Below are positions 1 through 6,390 of a stretch of 64,000 nt of DNA, one piece after another (position 1 is the first letter of the stretch; each line of letters begins with the position of its first letter). The notes beneath the pieces were generated by a model. The model ran no database searches. It was not told the origin of the DNA and saw only the letters and a list, made by a program, of their open reading frames with translations. The stretch is from Rubrivirga sp. SAORIC476 (lineage in GTDB: Bacteria; Bacteroidota; Rhodothermia; Rhodothermales; Rubricoccaceae). The DNA is taken from positions 452,040 to 516,039 of the forward strand of contig NZ_MVOI01000006.1 in assembly GCF_002283555.1 (NCBI RefSeq), read 5' to 3'. The position numbers were made by a program, and so were the translations under genes.

Positions 1-1
1 C

Positions 2-781
2 CTTCTCCTCGCCACCCTCCTCGTCTCTGCGGCCTCGGCCCAGCCGTCCAACTGGGACCTGCCTACCGACGGCACGACGGTCTCGATCAAAGCCGACCGG
101 CCCTTCTTCACCGAGGGCAACCCCTACGAAGGCCTGACATCCGCGTGGACGCTCTCGACGACGCAGCCGGTCGGGCCGCTCCTCCGGATCGTGGGCGACC
201 TGCCGATCGCGGTGGGCGCGACGAGCGGCGAGACCTCGGTGGCGCTCGGCAACCTCCAGGTCGGCGTCGAGGCGGACCTGCCGACCTCGCCGGTCACGCT
301 GGGCGGGTACCTCCGCGTCCCGACCTCGACGGAGTCCGGAGACCGTACCCGCGCCCAGCTGGTCGGTGTGTTCACCGACTACGAGCAGATCGGCGCCTAC
401 GTCAGCGACTTCGTTACGCTCTCGGGGCTCGCTGAGGGCCGCGTCGACCTGGGCGCGCCGGGCCTCTCGGTCCGCCTCCGGGCCATCCCCCAGCTGCTGG
501 TGGCGACCGACGACACGGCCGGCGACGAGACGGAGGCCTTCCTCGGGTACGCCGCGCAACTCCTCTTCGACAACGGCGCGGCGCGCCTCGGCGGCGGCCT
601 GACGGGCCTCACCCCGCTCACGGAGGAGGGCGACGAGACGCAGCTCTTCGTCGGCGTGATGGCGGACGTGGCCGCGGGGCCGGTCCGGCCGGGCCTCGTC
701 GTGCGGGCGCCCATCTCCGGCGACCTCGGCGAGTTCCTGGATGCGGTCGTGGGGGTCCGGGTTACGGTCCCGTTCAACTAG
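2..781 (+). CDS. Secreted hypothetical protein, 5' end outside window
   Basis: The frame is open from the first bases and ends at a TAG at 779-781, giving 259 visible residues. The first residues (LLLATLLVSAASA then Q) look like the end of a signal peptide with an Ala-x-Ala cleavage site, so only the start codon and a few residues are missing. The mature part is rich in Gly, Thr and Val with alternating hydrophobic stretches, which would fit a beta-rich envelope protein, but I recognise no family and it does not end in the terminal Phe usual for outer-membrane barrels. Its stop overlaps the stop of the convergent gene at 778-1116. Confidence 0.7.
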   Translation, partial: LLLATLLVSAASAQPSNWDLPTDGTTVSIKADRPFFTEGNPYEGLTSAWTLSTTQPVGPLLRIVGDLPIAVGATSGETSVALGNLQVGVEADLPTSPVTLGGYLRVPTSTESGDRTRAQLVGVFTDYEQIGAYVSDFVTLSGLAEGRVDLGAPGLSVRLRAIPQLLVATDDTAGDETEAFLGYAAQLLFDNGAARLGGGLTGLTPLTEEGDETQLFVGVMADVAAGPVRPGLVVRAPISGDLGEFLDAVVGVRVTVPFN

Positions 782-1116
782 CCCACCGCGTCCGCCTTCG
801 CCTCGTCGATGGTCTTGCGGATGGAGCGGACGGTGCTCCAGGCGCCGAAGGCGACGAGCAGCGCGACGAAGCCGTAGACCCACGCGGGCACGTTCTCGCC
901 CGCGAGGATGAGGTAGACGTACGCCGAGACGAAGCAGGCCCCGGCTGCCAGGATGGGCAGCACGGGGCTCTTCTTTGCGCGCACGTTCCGCCCGAGCCAC
1001 GCCAGCGAGAGGAAGAACAGCGGGATCGCGCCGACGTAGATGGCCCCGAAGACGAGCGGGTCGACGCCGTACTGGGCGCCGAGGCCGAGGAACCAGTCGC
1101 GGAGGGCGTCGAACAT
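778..1116 (-). CDS. Small integral membrane protein, unknown function
   Basis: A 112-residue protein starting MFDALRDWFLGLGAQ. I chose the ATG at 1116 because the open frame upstream runs into the opposite thioesterase gene and loses protein-like character. Three hydrophobic segments are visible: about residues 19-42 (VFGAIYVGAIPLFFLSLAW), 52-73 and 76-98, followed by a charged tail (RSIRKTIDEAKAD). No enzyme motif is visible and I do not recognise the family. It is divergent from the thioesterase, with 57 bases between the starts, and convergent with the first gene, sharing the stop region. Confidence 0.72.
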   Translation of the reverse strand: MFDALRDWFLGLGAQYGVDPLVFGAIYVGAIPLFFLSLAWLGRNVRAKKSPVLPILAAGACFVSAYVYLILAGENVPAWVYGFVALLVAFGAWSTVRSIRKTIDEAKADAVG

Positions 1117-1173
1117 GGGGAAGGAGGGGGGAGGCGGCGCGTAGACTACGGCCCCTCTCGCCCCCTTACGCCG

Positions 1174-1587
1174 ATGCCCAAGAGCCTGTCCGACTTCCCC
1201 GTCCGCGAGACGCTGGGCGACACCCTGGGTATGGAGATCGTAGAAGGGTCGGCGGAGCGCGTCGTGGCGACGATGCCGGTGGAGCCGCGGCACCACCAGC
1301 CGCTCGGCTACCTCCACGGCGGAGCGACCGTGGCGCTGGCCGAGACGGTCGCGAGCGTGGGCGCCTACCTCGCCGCGCCGGACGGGTACACAGCGTTCGG
1401 CCAGGAGATCAACGCCAACCACCTCCGCCCGATGCGGGAGGGCCTGCTGACGGCGACGGGCACGCCGATCCACGTCGGGCGGACGAGCCAGGTGTGGGGC
1501 GTGGAGGTACGCGACCAGGCCGGGCACATGATCTGCGTCAGCCGCTGCACGCTGGCCGTGGTCGCGATCCGCCGCGAGTCCTCGTAG
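1174..1587 (+). CDS. Hotdog-fold acyl-CoA thioesterase (PaaI/YdiI-like)
   Basis: A 137-residue single hotdog domain, the usual length of the PaaI/YdiI/MenI group, which hydrolyses acyl-CoA or aryl-CoA thioesters in the cytoplasm. The family signature is clear: HHQPLGYLHGGATVALAETV around residues 39-58, with the HGG turn and the Glu on the central helix expected of the catalytic region, followed by the late strands INANHLRPMREG and GRTSQVWGVEVRD. YdiI-type enzymes act in menaquinone synthesis on DHNA-CoA, but no men genes are near, so the substrate is open. The start is the ATG of MPKSLSDFPV; the gene is monocistronic by spacing. Confidence 0.85.
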   Translation: MPKSLSDFPVRETLGDTLGMEIVEGSAERVVATMPVEPRHHQPLGYLHGGATVALAETVASVGAYLAAPDGYTAFGQEINANHLRPMREGLLTATGTPIHVGRTSQVWGVEVRDQAGHMICVSRCTLAVVAIRRESS

Positions 1588-1750
1588 AGGGATTGTGGCT
1601 CGACCGGTGGTCTCCGCTGTGCATCTGTCGTGGCATCGCACGATGTGACGTAAACCGTTGGATTACACGAACTCACCGGTCGAGGCTTCTCGCTAGGATG
1701 GTGGGGCAGGACAGCTCGTGCATCTGGATGGCCATCCGGTCCTGCGCTCC

Positions 1751-1775
1751 GTCGAGATGCACACTGCGTCTCGAC
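1751..1775. other. Stem-loop in the 1588-1801 intergenic gap
   Basis: GTCGAGA (1751-1757) and TCTCGAC (1769-1775) form a perfect 7-bp stem with an 11-base loop, about 25 bases ahead of the ATG at 1802. No T-run follows, so it is a leader structure or a weak operator-like dyad rather than a clear terminator. The rest of this 214-base gap shows no gene. Confidence 0.35.
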
Positions 1776-1801
1776 CCTTCCTTCCTCAACCGCTCGAAGC
1801 C

Positions 1802-2293
1802 ATGCTGAAAACTGACATCACTATCAACATCACGAATGCCAACTACCTCGTCAACAAGGCGGGAGGCAAGCCGCTCGACCCGACGAGCCCGACCTCGATC
1901 GACAAGCAGATGGAGAAGGCGCTCAAGGACGCGCTGACGGAGAACTTCGGCACGTACCACCCCGGCCAGACGCTGCCTCTGCAGAACAGCGGGTTCGGCT
2001 ACTTCGGGCCGTTCAGCAACGCGCGCCAGGGGGAGGTCCCGCAGGCGGTCAAGAACCAGATCCTGCAGGACTTTACCAACTGGCAGATCGACACGGACAC
2101 CGACGTGGCCGAGCAGATCGGCAAGACGATCACGACCAACCTCGTGGCGCAGGGCGGCCAGGCCGGTGCGTTCTCGGGCGTCACGGCTGACGGACCGAAC
2201 GCCTCGATCTCGTGGCTTTGCTATGCAGGTCTGGGCAACACCGAGGACATCGTCTACGTGTTCGGCGCCGTCGAGTCCGTCGACATCGGGTAA
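1802..2293 (+). CDS. Hypothetical protein, paralogue of the next gene
   Basis: A 163-residue soluble protein of no family I recognise. I start it at MLKTDITINITN (ATG 1802); the open frame reaches back to 1718, but the extra residues are absent from the paralogue and the hairpin at 1751-1775 lies there. Motifs shared with the next protein are YHPGQTLPLQNSGFGYFGPF near residues 53-72 (versus FHPGHVLPPGN.DFGYYAPY) and WLCYAGLGNTEDIVYVFGA near the C-terminus. The spacing between the motifs is conserved, so they are tandem duplicates. No signal peptide or membrane segment is seen. Position just upstream of the microcompartment vertex genes makes a link possible but unproven. Confidence 0.7.
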   Translation: MLKTDITINITNANYLVNKAGGKPLDPTSPTSIDKQMEKALKDALTENFGTYHPGQTLPLQNSGFGYFGPFSNARQGEVPQAVKNQILQDFTNWQIDTDTDVAEQIGKTITTNLVAQGGQAGAFSGVTADGPNASISWLCYAGLGNTEDIVYVFGAVESVDIG

Positions 2294-2412
2294 CCGGGTA
2301 CGGTCCAGTCGGCTCCAGACGGTGAGGCGGTCTCACGGCTTCGGCGATCTGCCGGACCGTGAGGCCGTCTTCCGTATCCGGACTACCTTGATCGCCCCGC
2401 ATCTCAGGGACC

Positions 2413-2859
2413 ATGGCTCTCGCGTCGGCAGACCTCCATCTTCTCCTCCAGGCTGCAGGCACCGACTCCGTCGACCCGACGGCGACGGACCAGGAACTCG
2501 CGGCGGCCCTGGCGTCGGCGCTGGTGAAGGACTTCCCCGTCTTCCACCCCGGGCACGTGCTGCCGCCGGGCAACACGGACTTCGGGTACTACGCACCGTA
2601 CGTATCGACATTGCCGGCGGCGTTGCCGAAGTCGATGGTGGTCCAGATCCGAGCGGACTTTCAGAACTGGGGGCTGACCGAGGCGGCGGTGGGGGCGCCG
2701 AAGCAGATCGCGCGGACGGTGGTCCTGGGTCTGGTCGCGCGGGGAGGGCAGGTCGGCCACTCGGTCGGACTGGCCGACGGCGGGGTGCGGTGGCTGTGCT
2801 ATGCCGGTCTGGGCAACTCCCACGACGTGGTGTACGCGTTTGCCGCGAGCGGCGCGTGA
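2413..2859 (+). CDS. Hypothetical protein, second tandem paralogue
   Basis: A 148-residue protein (MALASADLHLLLQAAG) matching the previous gene in two blocks: FHPGHVLPPGNTDFGYYAPY around residues 44-63 and RWLCYAGLGNSHDVVYAFA near the C-terminus. Between them is an alpha-helical stretch (MVVQIRADFQNWGLTE) that aligns with ILQDFTNWQIDTD in the first copy. The block pattern Trp-Leu-Cys-Tyr-Ala-Gly-Leu-Gly-Asn is the best family signature. Its TGA overlaps the GTG start of the DUF6314 gene (GTGA), so the two should be translated together. Confidence 0.72.
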   Translation: MALASADLHLLLQAAGTDSVDPTATDQELAAALASALVKDFPVFHPGHVLPPGNTDFGYYAPYVSTLPAALPKSMVVQIRADFQNWGLTEAAVGAPKQIARTVVLGLVARGGQVGHSVGLADGGVRWLCYAGLGNSHDVVYAFAASGA

Positions 2860-3290
2860 CGACGGAGCGCGCGCGGAGGGTTCTGGCACGACTGTCAGCC
2901 GCGACGCACGTGGCGCGGACGCTGCGCTCGGGCGCGGGCTGGGCGGGCGAGGGCACGGGCACCGTCGACGCGACCTGGGACGGGGATGTGCTCGTGATGA
3001 CCGAGGCGGGCACGTGGGCGGCGGACGGCGGGCGCCCAATGCGCTGGCGGGCGTCGTCGCGGTGGTGGGTGGAGGGCGCCGCGCTGGCGGTCGAGATCCT
3101 GCGCCAGGACGTCCCGGCGTCGGCGGTGCTGGATCTGGGGGTGTGCGGCGCCTGGGTGGGCCGCGCGCCGTTCGTGTGCGCGCCGGACCGCTACGCCGTC
3201 TCCCTCCGCCTCGGGCCCGAGGCGGTGGAGGTCACGTGGACGGTGGAAGGGCCATCGAAGGCGGACAGGGTGGTGTCGCGCTACAGGTAG
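2856..3290 (+). CDS. DUF6314 family protein
   Basis: A 144-residue protein starting at a GTG that overlaps the previous stop (GTGA). This start is chosen because the frame upstream only covers the antisense of the paralogue gene. The C-terminal pattern, Cys-x-x-Asp-x-Tyr (CAPDRYAVSL) followed by WTVEGPSKADRVVSRYR, matches what I recall of DUF6314, a small barrel-like protein family of unknown role that ends in a W.V.GP.KD....RY pattern. Residues about 117-122 (RLGPEA) are encoded by an exact copy of the palindromic repeat found between other genes. The function is unknown; coupling to the paralogue pair suggests a shared job. Confidence 0.68.
   Translation: MTTERARRVLARLSAATHVARTLRSGAGWAGEGTGTVDATWDGDVLVMTEAGTWAADGGRPMRWRASSRWWVEGAALAVEILRQDVPASAVLDLGVCGAWVGRAPFVCAPDRYAVSLRLGPEAVEVTWTVEGPSKADRVVSRYR
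3206..3225. repeat. Palindromic repeat inside the DUF6314 gene
   Basis: CCGCCTCGG (3206-3214), GC, CCGAGGCGG (3217-3225): a perfect 20-base palindrome lying in frame and encoding Arg-Leu-Gly-Pro-Glu-Ala. The same 20 bases occur in the ogt gene at 34137-34156 in the same codon phase. Confidence 0.75.
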
Positions 3291-3304
3291 GGTCGGCGGT
3301 CCCG

Positions 3305-3312
3305 TACCTTCG
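3305..3312 (+). promoter_or_regulatory. Putative -7 promoter element for the vertex-protein pair
   Basis: TACCTTCG differs from the Bacteroidota TAnnTTTG element at one base and lies 20 bases before the ATG at 3333. No clear -33 TTG was found, so this is tentative. Confidence 0.35.
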
Positions 3313-3332
3313 GAGACGCTTTCTCTTCCCCC

Positions 3333-3629
3333 ATGCTTCTCGGCGACGTCATCGGCACCGTCTGGGCCACGCGCAAGGATCCCGGCCTGGTCGGGATGAC
3401 CTTCCTGATCGTCCGCGAGGTGGACCTCGACGGGGCGCCGCTGGACACGGTCGTGATCGCGGCGGACGCGGTGGGCGCGGGCGTCGGCGAGCGGGTGCTG
3501 GTGGCGCAGGGCTCGTCGGGCCGTCAGACGGCGATCACGACGGGCAAGGCGGTCGACGCAGTGATCATGGCCATCGTGGACCGGCTGGACGTGGACGAGG
3601 ACGCCCGCGTCGCAGCGGAGGCGGCGTGA
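3333..3629 (+). CDS. EutN/CcmL-family microcompartment vertex protein
   Basis: A 98-residue protein with the full EutN/CcmL (PF03319) pattern: MLLGDVIGTVWATRKDPGL at the N-terminus, then the strand FLIVREVDLDG, AADAVGAGVGERVLVAQGSSGR in the middle and KAVDAVIMAIVDRLDV at the end. Members form pentamers that cap the vertices of bacterial microcompartment shells. The length equals the family norm (85-100). It is followed by a second EutN gene through a GTGA overlap. No microcompartment enzyme is adjacent; BMC-domain hexamer genes lie at 57.8-58.6 kb of this window. Confidence 0.9.
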   Translation: MLLGDVIGTVWATRKDPGLVGMTFLIVREVDLDGAPLDTVVIAADAVGAGVGERVLVAQGSSGRQTAITTGKAVDAVIMAIVDRLDVDEDARVAAEAA

Positions 3630-3898
3630 GGCTGGGCCGCGTCATCGGGTCGATCTGGGCGACGGTCAAGGACCCGTCGCTGGAGGCACGGCGGATGCTG
3701 CTCGTGCAGCCGCTCCGGGCGGACGGCTCGAACGCGGGGCGCCCGACGACGGCGCTGGACACGTGCGACGCGGGGCCGGGCGACACGGTGCTCTACGTGA
3801 CCTCGGCGGAGGCGGCGCTGCCGTTTGTGGACGTGCAGGCGCTGACAGCAGCGGACGCGACCATCGTGGGGGTGGTGGACGCGGTGACGCTGGGCTGA
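3626..3898 (+). CDS. Second EutN/CcmL-family vertex protein
   Basis: A 90-residue protein starting at the GTG that overlaps the stop of the first vertex gene, the start that gives the aligned N-terminus VRLGRVIGSIWATVKDPSLE (compare LLGDVIGTVWATRKDPGLV). It keeps the later blocks DAGPGDTVLYVTSAEAA and TIVGVVDAVTLG but has diverged in the middle, where the Gly-Ser-Ser-Gly loop is replaced by TSAEAAL. Two distinct pentamer proteins in one shell are known in other microcompartment types. GTG plus the 4-base overlap indicates translational coupling and probably a controlled ratio of the two. Confidence 0.85.
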   Translation: MRLGRVIGSIWATVKDPSLEARRMLLVQPLRADGSNAGRPTTALDTCDAGPGDTVLYVTSAEAALPFVDVQALTAADATIVGVVDAVTLG

Positions 3899-3904
3899 GG
3901 GCGC

Positions 3905-3924
3905 CCGCCTCGGGGCCGAGGCGG
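3905..3924. terminator. Palindrome CCGCCTCGG-GG-CCGAGGCGG after vertex genes
   Basis: A perfect 9-bp stem with a 2-base spacer, 6 bases after the stop of the second vertex gene and facing a convergent gene. It has no T-run. Its recurrence at convergent gene ends throughout the window suggests a bidirectional terminator or a REP-like element. Confidence 0.5.
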
Positions 3925-3930
3925 CATGGG

Positions 3931-3958
3931 CGGGCACGCCAGGGGCGGCTCGCTACGG
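3931..3958 (+). repeat. Left copy of a 28-base flanking repeat
   Basis: This begins CGGGCACGCCAG and ends CTACGG, and matches 5292-5319 in direct orientation. The right arm of its hairpin has decayed here, while the other copy is a perfect stem. The two copies bracket the truncated head-to-head gene pair. Confidence 0.55.
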
Positions 3959-3961
3959 AGC

Positions 3962-4384
3962 TTACTCGGGCATGGGATCGTCGGAGGCAGGGCGACGGCC
4001 CCGGTCGACGACGACGCGGGCGGCGCGGTACTCGCGGGCGAAGTCGGGGTGGGCGTCGGCGAGGCGGGCGACGGCGGGGTCGAGGTGGTCGCGGAGGAGG
4101 CGGTGGATGGCGGAGAGGTGCTCGGCGATCTCGGCGGTGGCGCGGCTCCTGGCGACGATGGCGGTGCGGGGAGTGGTGAGGTCGGCAGCGAACCGGTCGT
4201 CGAGAGCATCGAGGGCATCGACCTCGTCGGAGGGGACGTTCTGGCGGGCGGTGAGGCCGTCCTCGCCGTCGAGGTGGTCGCGGGCGTCGGCGACGACGAT
4301 CTCGGACTGCTTGGCGAGGTCGAAGTCGCGGAGGGCGTAGACCTCGGTGCGGGTGAGGTCGTTGCGGGCGGCGAGTTCGGTCAT
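3962..4384 (-). CDS. Hypothetical protein, probably 5'-truncated
   Basis: The only ATG gives a 140-residue Ala/Arg/Asp-rich helical protein (MTELAARNDLTRTEVYALRDF). The protein-like frame clearly continues upstream without a start codon: residues such as DDRDTLAALLADVSAAALAQ and ITEVKAELRDDVRTRV are read back to about 4555. There the frame meets the truncated start of the divergent gene. The true protein was therefore longer, about 200 residues, and has lost its start. No catalytic motif, signal peptide or membrane segment is visible and I do not recognise the family. The alternative is a real short protein starting at 4384. Confidence 0.5.
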   Translation of the reverse strand: MTELAARNDLTRTEVYALRDFDLAKQSEIVVADARDHLDGEDGLTARQNVPSDEVDALDALDDRFAADLTTPRTAIVARSRATAEIAEHLSAIHRLLRDHLDPAVARLADAHPDFAREYRAARVVVDRGRRPASDDPMPE

Positions 4385-4600
4385 GCCGCGGCGGGAGGCC
4401 CAGGAGTGGACGGCGGCGGCGAGGTGGAGGACGCGGGTGCGGACGTCGTCGCGGAGTTCGGCTTTGACCTCGGTGATGGGCTGGGTAGGATCGGCCTGAG
4501 CGAGGGCAGCGGCGGAGACGTCGGCGAGGAGGGCGGCGAGGGTGTCGCGGTCGTCTGGCTGTGGCTGACGTGGCGGTCGCTGCGGGCCAGCCGGGACGCG

Positions 4601-5290
4601 GTGGCGACGGCGGACGACTCGAACCGGGTGAGCCGGGAGGCGCTGGCGGAGGCGCGGGCGGCTAACGAGGTCAGCCGGGCGGCGCTGGTGCAGCAGGCGA
4701 GGCTGGAGGCGTATCCCGGGCTGTACGTCGAGGCGGAGGAAGCAGACGGAGGGGAACAGATGACGCTGACGCTGTACACCGTGACAGGCCGGGTGGCGAC
4801 CGAGGTCTCCGGGATTCTGCTGAGCTACAACTACGGGACAGTCTGGGACGAGGAGGAGCAGGAGCCTGTCGAGTGGGAGAACTATGAGGCGGTGATCTGC
4901 TTCGACATCCCGTCGGTGGTGCCCGGTCGAGGGTATTCGGTGCGAGCGAACAAGGGGGGACGGTCTGTGTGGACGGTGCTAGTACTCCAGTTCACAGACG
5001 TGTTGGGGACCCACTTTACCGAGCGCTACACCTTCATGGACTCGGATGAGGGTGGTGGGCGGATGGAGCTACTGAGCAAACAGCCGAGCGAGGTGTATCC
5101 GTCGCCACGCTGGGTTGTCGGTCCTAGACAAGAGGGTGGCCTCCTGTCAGTGGCGGAGGTGGTGGAGGCTGATCCCCGCATGGCTCAGGTCCTCGATGCG
5201 TCGCTCGCTACTGCTCTGGCCGAGGTCAGCGGCTTTGGCCTCGCTCTGCGCTCTGCGTCGGTCAACGTCACAGATGTGCCTCGGCGGTGA
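4601..5290 (+). CDS. Membrane-anchored hypothetical protein, probably 5'-truncated
   Basis: The formal start is GTG 4601, giving 229 residues, but coding character begins near 4544. It reads VAVVWLWLTWRSLRAS, the second half of an N-terminal membrane helix followed by the usual basic stop-transfer, but no ATG, GTG or TTG precedes it in frame. Next comes a helical Ser-Arg-x-Ala-Leu repeat (SREALAEARAANEVSRAAL), as in many uncharacterised proteins with one membrane anchor and a long helix, then a beta-rich domain (LTLYTVTGRVATEVSGILLSY). The gene looks cut at its 5' end at the same spot as the divergent gene. Codon use is more relaxed than in neighbours. Confidence 0.5.
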   Translation: MATADDSNRVSREALAEARAANEVSRAALVQQARLEAYPGLYVEAEEADGGEQMTLTLYTVTGRVATEVSGILLSYNYGTVWDEEEQEPVEWENYEAVICFDIPSVVPGRGYSVRANKGGRSVWTVLVLQFTDVLGTHFTERYTFMDSDEGGGRMELLSKQPSEVYPSPRWVVGPRQEGGLLSVAEVVEADPRMAQVLDASLATALAEVSGFGLALRSASVNVTDVPRR

Positions 5291-5291
5291 G

Positions 5292-5319
5292 CGGGCACGC
5301 CAGCGGCGTGCCCCTACGG
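5292..5319. repeat. Right copy of the flanking repeat, hairpin form
   Basis: GGGCACGCC (5293-5301) and GGCGTGCCC (5305-5313) form a perfect 9-bp stem with a 3-base loop, followed by CTACGG. It begins within two bases of the stop of the preceding gene and pairs with the degenerate copy at 3931-3958. Confidence 0.55.
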
Positions 5320-5334
5320 GAGGCGCCTGGGTCG

Positions 5335-5350
5335 GCCTCGGGGCCGAGGC
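5335..5350. terminator. Palindrome GCCTCGG-GG-CCGAGGC between convergent genes
   Basis: A 7-bp perfect stem of the recurrent dyad family, between the stop at 5290 and the convergent DUF368 stop at 5359. Confidence 0.45.
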
Positions 5351-5358
5351 GGCATGGG

Positions 5359-6318
5359 CTACTCGGCGTGGATCTGGTCGTGCTCGGCGGCGAGGATCTC
5401 GTCGCCGTGCCCGAGGCGCTTGCGGCCGACCCAGGCGAGGCCGGTCACGAAGGCGAAGCCGAGGAGCGCCAGGCCCAGCGCGACGGGCCACTCGGAGCCG
5501 GGCGCGAGGAGCACCGACGGGTCGGGGACGACCTCGACGGTGCCGTCGGAGGAGACGTGGTCGATGGTGGCGACCCACGGCCAGAGGGCGCGCAGCGAGC
5601 CCGCGAGCAGGCCCACGAGGACCGCCATCGTCCAGTCGTGGTAGCGGTCGAGGAGCCAGCTCAGTCCCTTGGCGGCCAGACCCAGGCCGACGCCCGCGCC
5701 GCCCATGAACGCCAGCACGTAGGGGATGTCGAGGCCGCGGAGCGCCTCCAGCGTCGGGCGGTAGAGGCCGAGCACCTCCAGCAGGAACGCACCGCTGACG
5801 CCGGGCAGGATCATGGCGTTGATGGCGACCGCGGCCGTCCCGGCGACGCGCCACAGCGACGGGTCGGCGGCGTCGCCGCTGCGCGGCAGGCCGACGAGCA
5901 CGAACGCGACGAGGGCAGCCACCACGGCCACCACGACGTGCATCGGCCGGTGTGCGTGCCGCTCGCGCCACGGGATCACGAGCGACGCGGCGACGAGCCC
6001 GAAGAACAGCGCTCGGCACTGGACCGGGTACGCCTCCAGCAACTCGGGGATGAACAGCGACCCGATCACGACGGCGACGCCGATCCCGCCCGCGACGGGC
6101 AGCAGCAGCCCCCAGTTCAGCGCGCGGACCTGCCGGATGGCCTCTCCGACGCGCCCGCGCCCCAACGTCAGCACGGCCGAGAACGCGTCGCCGATGGCGC
6201 CAATCAGGTCCTTGTAGATGCCGACGATGAGGGCCATCGTGCCGCCACTGACACCGGGGATGATGTCGGCGCCGCCCATGAGGAGGCCCTGCAGGAAGCG
6301 GCGGAGGAGGTCGGGCAT
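5359..6318 (-). CDS. DUF368 membrane protein (PopT-like polyprenyl-phosphate flippase)
   Basis: A 319-residue polytopic membrane protein. The DUF368 signature is at the N-terminus, MPDLLRRFLQGLLMGGADIIPGVSGGTMALI, and is mirrored by PGVSGAFLLEVLGLY near residue 173, the internal repeat typical of the family. Characterised DUF368 proteins (PopT) return undecaprenyl phosphate across the cytoplasmic membrane so it can be reused for peptidoglycan and teichoic-acid precursors; applying that here is by family. About eight or nine hydrophobic segments are visible, and the C-terminus is charged (KRLGHGDEILAAEHDQ). It follows pheT after 72 bases containing a dyad, so it may be a separate transcript. 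Confidence 0.85.
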   Translation of the reverse strand: MPDLLRRFLQGLLMGGADIIPGVSGGTMALIVGIYKDLIGAIGDAFSAVLTLGRGRVGEAIRQVRALNWGLLLPVAGGIGVAVVIGSLFIPELLEAYPVQCRALFFGLVAASLVIPWRERHAHRPMHVVVAVVAALVAFVLVGLPRSGDAADPSLWRVAGTAAVAINAMILPGVSGAFLLEVLGLYRPTLEALRGLDIPYVLAFMGGAGVGLGLAAKGLSWLLDRYHDWTMAVLVGLLAGSLRALWPWVATIDHVSSDGTVEVVPDPSVLLAPGSEWPVALGLALLGFAFVTGLAWVGRKRLGHGDEILAAEHDQIHAE

Positions 6319-6351
6319 GTCGGGAAGAAGGGGGAGGGGAGGCGAGCAGAC

Positions 6352-6371
6352 CCACCTCGGTGCCGAGGCGG
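6352..6371. terminator. Palindrome CCACCTCGG-TG-CCGAGGCGG after pheT
   Basis: A member of the recurrent dyad family with one mismatch, placed between the pheT stop (6391) and the DUF368 start (6318). It probably ends the pheST transcript. Confidence 0.45.
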
Positions 6372-6390
6372 GCGGGGGCGGCGAGCGACG

